NCBI RefSeq assembly: GCF_041468085.1
Contig: NZ_CP121017.1
Coordinates: forward strand, 2,607,676-2,671,675
Direction of reading: 5' to 3'
Source of the DNA: Tistrella mobilis
Lineage (GTDB): Bacteria; Pseudomonadota; Alphaproteobacteria; Tistrellales; Tistrellaceae
DNA: 64,000 nt
A program made the position numbers and the translations under genes. Positions 60,745 through 64,000 of the stretch are shown piece after piece. Below the pieces are notes generated by a model that was not told the origin of the DNA, ran no database searches, and saw nothing but the letters and a program-made list of their open reading frames with translations. Numbering within the stretch: position 1 is the stretch's first letter; the number at the start of each line of letters is the position of its first letter.

Positions 60745-62337
60745 ATGACATTCGAAGATCTGGGCCTGAGCGCCGAAGTCCTGCGGGCGGTCACTGACGC
60801 CGGCTACAATCAGCCGACCCCCATCCAGGAAAAGGCCATCCCCTGGGTGCTCCAGGGGCGGGACGTGCTCGGCTGCGCGCAGACCGGCACTGGCAAGACA
60901 GCCTCCTTCACCCTGCCGATGATCGACATCCTGGCCCAGGGCCGGGTACGTGCGCGCATGCCGCGGTCGCTGATCATGACGCCGACCCGCGAGCTGGCGC
61001 AGCAGATCGCCGAGAATTTCAACACCTATGGCAAGTACACGCCGCTGTCGATGGCCCTGCTCATCGGCGGTGTGTCATTCTCCGACCAGGAGAAGGCGCT
61101 CGACAAGGGCGTCGACGTGCTGATCGCGACCCCCGGCCGCCTGCTCGATCATTTCGAGCGTGGCCGCGTGCTCCTGACCGACGTGCGCATCCTGGTGGTC
61201 GACGAAGCCGATCGCATGCTCGATATGGGCTTCATCCCCGATCTTGAGCGCATCGCCAGCCTGCTGCCGCAGATCCGCCAGACCCTGCTGTTCTCGGCGA
61301 CCATGCCGCCCGAAATCCGGCGGCTGGCCGACAAGTTCCTGATGAACCCCAGGGAAGTGTCGGTCGCGCCCCAGTCCACGGCCGCATCGACCGTGCGTCA
61401 GCTGGTGGTCCAGGTGCCGAACGAGCGCGCCAAGCGCCGCCCGCTCGAAACCCTGATGCGCAACGAGCCGATCGGCAACGGCATCATCTTCTGCAATCGC
61501 AAGCGCACGGTCGCGACGCTTTACGAAACGTTGAAGCGGGCCGGGCACGATGTCGGCGCGCTCCATGGCGACATGACCCAGGATGCGCGCAACGAGACGC
61601 TGGCCGCCTTCCGCGACAACCGGATCAAGTTCCTGATTGCGACCGACGTCGCCGGCCGCGGGCTCGATATCGAGCATGTCAGCCACGTCTTCAATTACGA
61701 CGTCCCGCTGGCTGCCGAAGACTATATCCACCGCATCGGCCGGACCGGCCGTGCCGGCCGCAGCGGCACCGCCATCATGCTGGTGACCCCCGATGACAAG
61801 AAGCTCTACGACCGCGTGGTCGCCCTGCTGGGAGGCAAGCCGTTGGAAGAGCTGAATGAGCTGTCGGCCAAGGTCACCGCAGAGGTCCCGGCGGACACCG
61901 AGACCGAAGCCGCCGCCGCCGGGGGCCGCCCGCCCCGTGGCCCGCGCGCCCGTCCGCGCCGCCGTCGCGAGGTCGAGACTGAGGTCGAGGTGACCGAAGT
62001 GCCGGCCGTCGAAGCTCAGGCCGAAGAGCTGCCGGCTGCCGAAGAGGCGCCGGCCCAGGCTGCGAAGCCCGAGCGTCGCAAGCGCCGTGCGCCCCGCTCC
62101 GCTGGAACCCGCTCCACCGACGCTCGGCCCACCGAGATCGAGCCGGTCGAGGCCGAGATTGAGGAGGCTGAGGTTGTCGAGGAGGTGCCCGCCCCGGCCC
62201 CGGCACCCCGCCCTGCGGCCGAGCGCAAGCCCGAACGGCCCCGTTCGTCCGAACGCCGCCCGCGCGAGGACGACACGCCGCTGGGTTTCGGCAAGGACAT
62301 CCCGGCCTTCATGCTGAAATCGGCGCGAACCGGCTGA
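60745..62337 (+). CDS. DEAD-box RNA helicase (RhlE-like)
   Basis: A 530-residue ATP-dependent RNA helicase. All core motifs are present in order: Q motif YNQPTPIQ, AQTGTGKT, PTRELA, TPGR, VDEADRML, SAT, TDVAGRGLDIE and HRIGRTGR. After residue 390 comes a 140-residue tail of alternating Glu/Ala and Arg/Pro-rich stretches (RPRRRREVETEVEVTEV), a low-complexity RNA-binding extension common in alphaproteobacterial RhlE. I start at 60745 (MTFEDLGLS). It ends with an intrinsic terminator. Confidence 0.93.
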   Translation: MTFEDLGLSAEVLRAVTDAGYNQPTPIQEKAIPWVLQGRDVLGCAQTGTGKTASFTLPMIDILAQGRVRARMPRSLIMTPTRELAQQIAENFNTYGKYTPLSMALLIGGVSFSDQEKALDKGVDVLIATPGRLLDHFERGRVLLTDVRILVVDEADRMLDMGFIPDLERIASLLPQIRQTLLFSATMPPEIRRLADKFLMNPREVSVAPQSTAASTVRQLVVQVPNERAKRRPLETLMRNEPIGNGIIFCNRKRTVATLYETLKRAGHDVGALHGDMTQDARNETLAAFRDNRIKFLIATDVAGRGLDIEHVSHVFNYDVPLAAEDYIHRIGRTGRAGRSGTAIMLVTPDDKKLYDRVVALLGGKPLEELNELSAKVTAEVPADTETEAAAAGGRPPRGPRARPRRRREVETEVEVTEVPAVEAQAEELPAAEEAPAQAAKPERRKRRAPRSAGTRSTDARPTEIEPVEAEIEEAEVVEEVPAPAPAPRPAAERKPERPRSSERRPREDDTPLGFGKDIPAFMLKSARTG

Positions 62338-62362
62338 TTGCCGGCCATCGCCAATCGATGCC

Positions 62363-62392
62363 GCCCCCGGAGCCCGTCTCCGGGGGCTTTTT
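62363..62392 (+). terminator. Intrinsic terminator of the helicase gene
   Basis: A perfect 10-bp stem GCCCCCGGAG/CTCCGGGGGC with a five-base loop, followed by five T, lies 25 bases after the helicase stop. Confidence 0.9.
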
Positions 62393-62422
62393 GTTGCCGC
62401 TCAGGCCCGTCCGCCACAGACG

Positions 62423-62459
62423 AAAAAACCGCCCCGGAGGCACTGCCTCCAGGGCGGTT
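62423..62459 (-). terminator. Intrinsic terminator of the hydrolase transcript
   Basis: On the minus strand AACCGCCC pairs with GGGCGGTT, with an inner GGAGGCA/TGCCTCC helix, and six T follow (62428-62423). It ends the transcript of the minus-strand hydrolase gene. Confidence 0.8.
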
Positions 62460-62504
62460 CAGTTTCGACCGGCGGGCTGTCTCCCGGCCCCGCCGATCGA
62501 GGCC

Positions 62505-62541
62505 CTCACCGCGGCCGGTTCCCGGAACCGGCCGCGGTGAG
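62505..62541. repeat. 17-bp perfect inverted repeat with 3-base loop
   Basis: CTCACCGCGGCCGGTTC (62505-62521) and GAACCGGCCGCGGTGAG (62525-62541) pair perfectly. It lies 16 bases after the hydrolase stop and before its terminator. It is too stable and lacks a T run to be a usual terminator; it may protect the mRNA 3' end. Confidence 0.7.
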
Positions 62542-62556
62542 GAAGGGCGTCAAAAA

Positions 62557-63405
62557 TCAGCTGGCAAGGAAGTCCTCGATCAGCTGCAACTGGTCGGGAA
62601 CGTTCAGAGCCGGAGCATGCCCGCAGCCGGGAATGACCGCAAGTCTCGCCTTGGGCCCGCGTCGGGTCATTTCTTCGGCCGTATCCTGGGTCAGCAGGTC
62701 GCTGGTCTCGCCGCGCATGACCAAGGTCTTGGCACGAATGGCATCCCAGGCATCCCACATCTCGAAATCGTCTGTCGTCTCTGCAAAAACGCGCATGACG
62801 GCAGGGTCATAATGCACGGTCACCTTGCCGTCATCGCGGCGGCGGGTGGAGGTTTCGGCCATCTGCCGCCACTGGGCATCGGTGATCGCGCCATAGGGGG
62901 CGTAGATGGTGCGCAGATAGGCCTCCAGCTCCAGCACCGTGTCGAAAACCGGCGGTTGGGTAACGTAAGACCGGATCCGGCCGACCGCCACCGGCGACAA
63001 TGCCGGGCCGATATCGTTCAGAACCAGATGGGTGATCCGGTCCCGCAGCGGGCCTGCGGCCAGCACCATACCGATGGCGCCGCCCATAGAGGTGCCGATC
63101 CAGCGCATCCGCTCGATGCCCAGCCGGTCGAGCAGTTCGACGGCGATATCGGCATAATGTTCCAGCCGGTACTCGGCGTCGGGCGTCTTCGACCACGACG
63201 ACAGGCCGCGGCCGATGGTGTCGGGGGCCACGATGCGGTAGCGATCGGCGAAATACGCCGCGCAGGGGTCGAAATCACGGCCGGTCCGGGCGAGGCCGTG
63301 CCACATCACCACCGGTTCCGACCGGTCCTTCGACCAGTGCATCAGGTGGATCTCGTGGCCGCAGGCGGTCAGGAATTCGGACGCGGGGGTGGTGGTCGGG
63401 GTCAT
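62557..63405 (-). CDS. Alpha/beta-fold hydrolase
   Basis: A 282-residue alpha/beta hydrolase. Motifs: PVVMWHGLARTGRDFDP (oxyanion His-Gly), WIGTSMGGAIGMVLA (nucleophile Ser), KTLVMRGETSDLLTQD (acid) and VIPGCGHAPALN (His). It starts three bases after the LivM-type permease stop, so it is co-translated with an ABC transporter for branched amino acids or related compounds and may act on an imported substrate. The exact reaction cannot be told. Confidence 0.88.
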   Translation of the reverse strand: MTPTTTPASEFLTACGHEIHLMHWSKDRSEPVVMWHGLARTGRDFDPCAAYFADRYRIVAPDTIGRGLSSWSKTPDAEYRLEHYADIAVELLDRLGIERMRWIGTSMGGAIGMVLAAGPLRDRITHLVLNDIGPALSPVAVGRIRSYVTQPPVFDTVLELEAYLRTIYAPYGAITDAQWRQMAETSTRRRDDGKVTVHYDPAVMRVFAETTDDFEMWDAWDAIRAKTLVMRGETSDLLTQDTAEEMTRRGPKARLAVIPGCGHAPALNVPDQLQLIEDFLAS

Positions 63406-63408
63406 GGA

Positions 63409-64000
63409 TCAGCGTTCCCTGAGTTTGCCGACGATGCCGGACGGGAAGAAGTAGACCGAAAGCACGAACAGGATGCCGAGCCACAGCATCCAGCGATCGG
63501 CGGCGATCAGTTCCGGCAGGATCGGGATGCCGGCCAGCGCTTCGGAGGCCGAGCCCATCAGGTCCTGAAGATAGAACTGCGCCAGGCTGAGGATCACCAC
63601 GCCGATCACCGCACCATAAAGCGTTCCCATGCCGCCGATCACCACCATCAGCAGCACATCGAGCATGATGGCGAAGGAAAGCGTGGCATCGGGCCCGGTA
63701 TAGCGCAGCCAGAGCGCGTTCAGCACACCGGCGAGCGCCGCCAGCGCCGCCACCAGGCAGGAGGCGGCGGTGCGATAGATCACCACCCGGTTGCCCAGGG
63801 CTTCGGCCCGGAAGTCGTTTTCGCGGATCGCCTGAAGCACCCGGCCGAAGGGCGAGTTGACCACGCGCAGCATGAACAGGAACAGGAAGAGCGAGACGAA
63901 GAAGACCAGATAATAGCCGATGATCCGGCCGTTGATCTTCTGGCCCAGCACCTCGCCGTCGACCAGCCTGTAAGCCGGGCTCAGCAGCCGCGGGATGCTG
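63409..64000 (-). CDS. Branched-chain amino acid ABC transporter permease (LivM type), partial
   Basis: The frame is open to the window edge, so about 196 C-terminal residues are seen. LivM features include SPFGRVLQAIRENDFRAEAL and the conserved VVIGGMGTLYGAVIGVVIL, with a C-terminal GIVGKLRER. It is an inner-membrane permease that works with LivH, LivG and LivF, which must lie upstream outside the window. The downstream hydrolase gene is separated by three bases. Confidence 0.9.
   Translation of the reverse strand, partial: SIPRLLSPAYRLVDGEVLGQKINGRIIGYYLVFFVSLFLFLFMLRVVNSPFGRVLQAIRENDFRAEALGNRVVIYRTAASCLVAALAALAGVLNALWLRYTGPDATLSFAIMLDVLLMVVIGGMGTLYGAVIGVVILSLAQFYLQDLMGSASEALAGIPILPELIAADRWMLWLGILFVLSVYFFPSGIVGKLRER

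Overview
The window is a gene-dense, very GC-rich chromosomal segment of an alphaproteobacterium. This is supported by a complete nuoABCDEFGHIJKLMN operon followed by birA, coaX, an RNase J gene, methylmalonyl-CoA epimerase and a DUF1467 gene (a conserved alphaproteobacterial order), by the tig-clpP-clpX-lon-HU block, and by a glnB-glnA pair with a sigma-54-type promoter. A Rhodospirillales/Tistrella-like source is a guess from gene content only. The sequence starts and ends inside genes (a purine permease at the left, a LivM-type ABC permease at the right).

Layout: 1-835, end of an NCS2/AzgA purine permease with an intrinsic terminator; 836-1397, a non-coding stretch with inverted repeats and a candidate structured RNA ending in its own terminator; 1398-6298, accessory metabolism and transport (AraC regulator/MFS pair, LysR/quinone oxidoreductase pair, LysE exporter); 6307-24955, one long minus-strand block carrying respiratory complex I and its cofactor/RNA-processing neighbours; 25438-27385, tRNA-Asp, a Baeyer-Villiger-type monooxygenase and tRNA-Val; 27696-34590, HU, Lon, ClpX, ClpP and trigger factor (protein quality control); 34876-41175, an accessory island of three paralogous tail-spike-like beta-helix proteins (one decayed), a frameshifted acyltransferase and tRNA-Leu; 41275-47069, malonyl-CoA decarboxylase, NAD(P)H-hydrate repair enzyme, two small overlooked genes, tRNA-His and an aminotransferase; 47310-49512, nitrogen control (PII and glutamine synthetase); 49668-54186, EamA exporter/LysR pair, acyl-CoA thioesterase and ParE; 54247-56112, three tandem lipoproteins of unknown function; 56191-57992, a roughly 50-residue unannotated protein and a soluble globin-coupled chemoreceptor; 58097-64000, a solitary PhnM-like hydrolase, two alpha/beta hydrolases, an isochorismatase-like hydrolase, a DEAD-box helicase and LivM.

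The most unusual region is 34876-41175. Three proteins with the phage tail-spike N-terminal motif, a parallel beta-helix body and a shared C-terminal module of about 75 residues sit outside any recognisable prophage. Between them lies an O-acyltransferase whose reading frame is broken at a six-base homopolymer, and the middle beta-helix copy has lost its N-terminus and an internal segment. This looks like a recombining surface-recognition or surface-modification locus. Other points worth checking are the candidate RNA at about 1050-1378, the sigma-54/NtrC-like control region of glnB, a 16-bp tandem repeat that forms the glnA ribosome-binding site, the small gene at 56191 with its own terminator, and several long perfect hairpins in gene ends.
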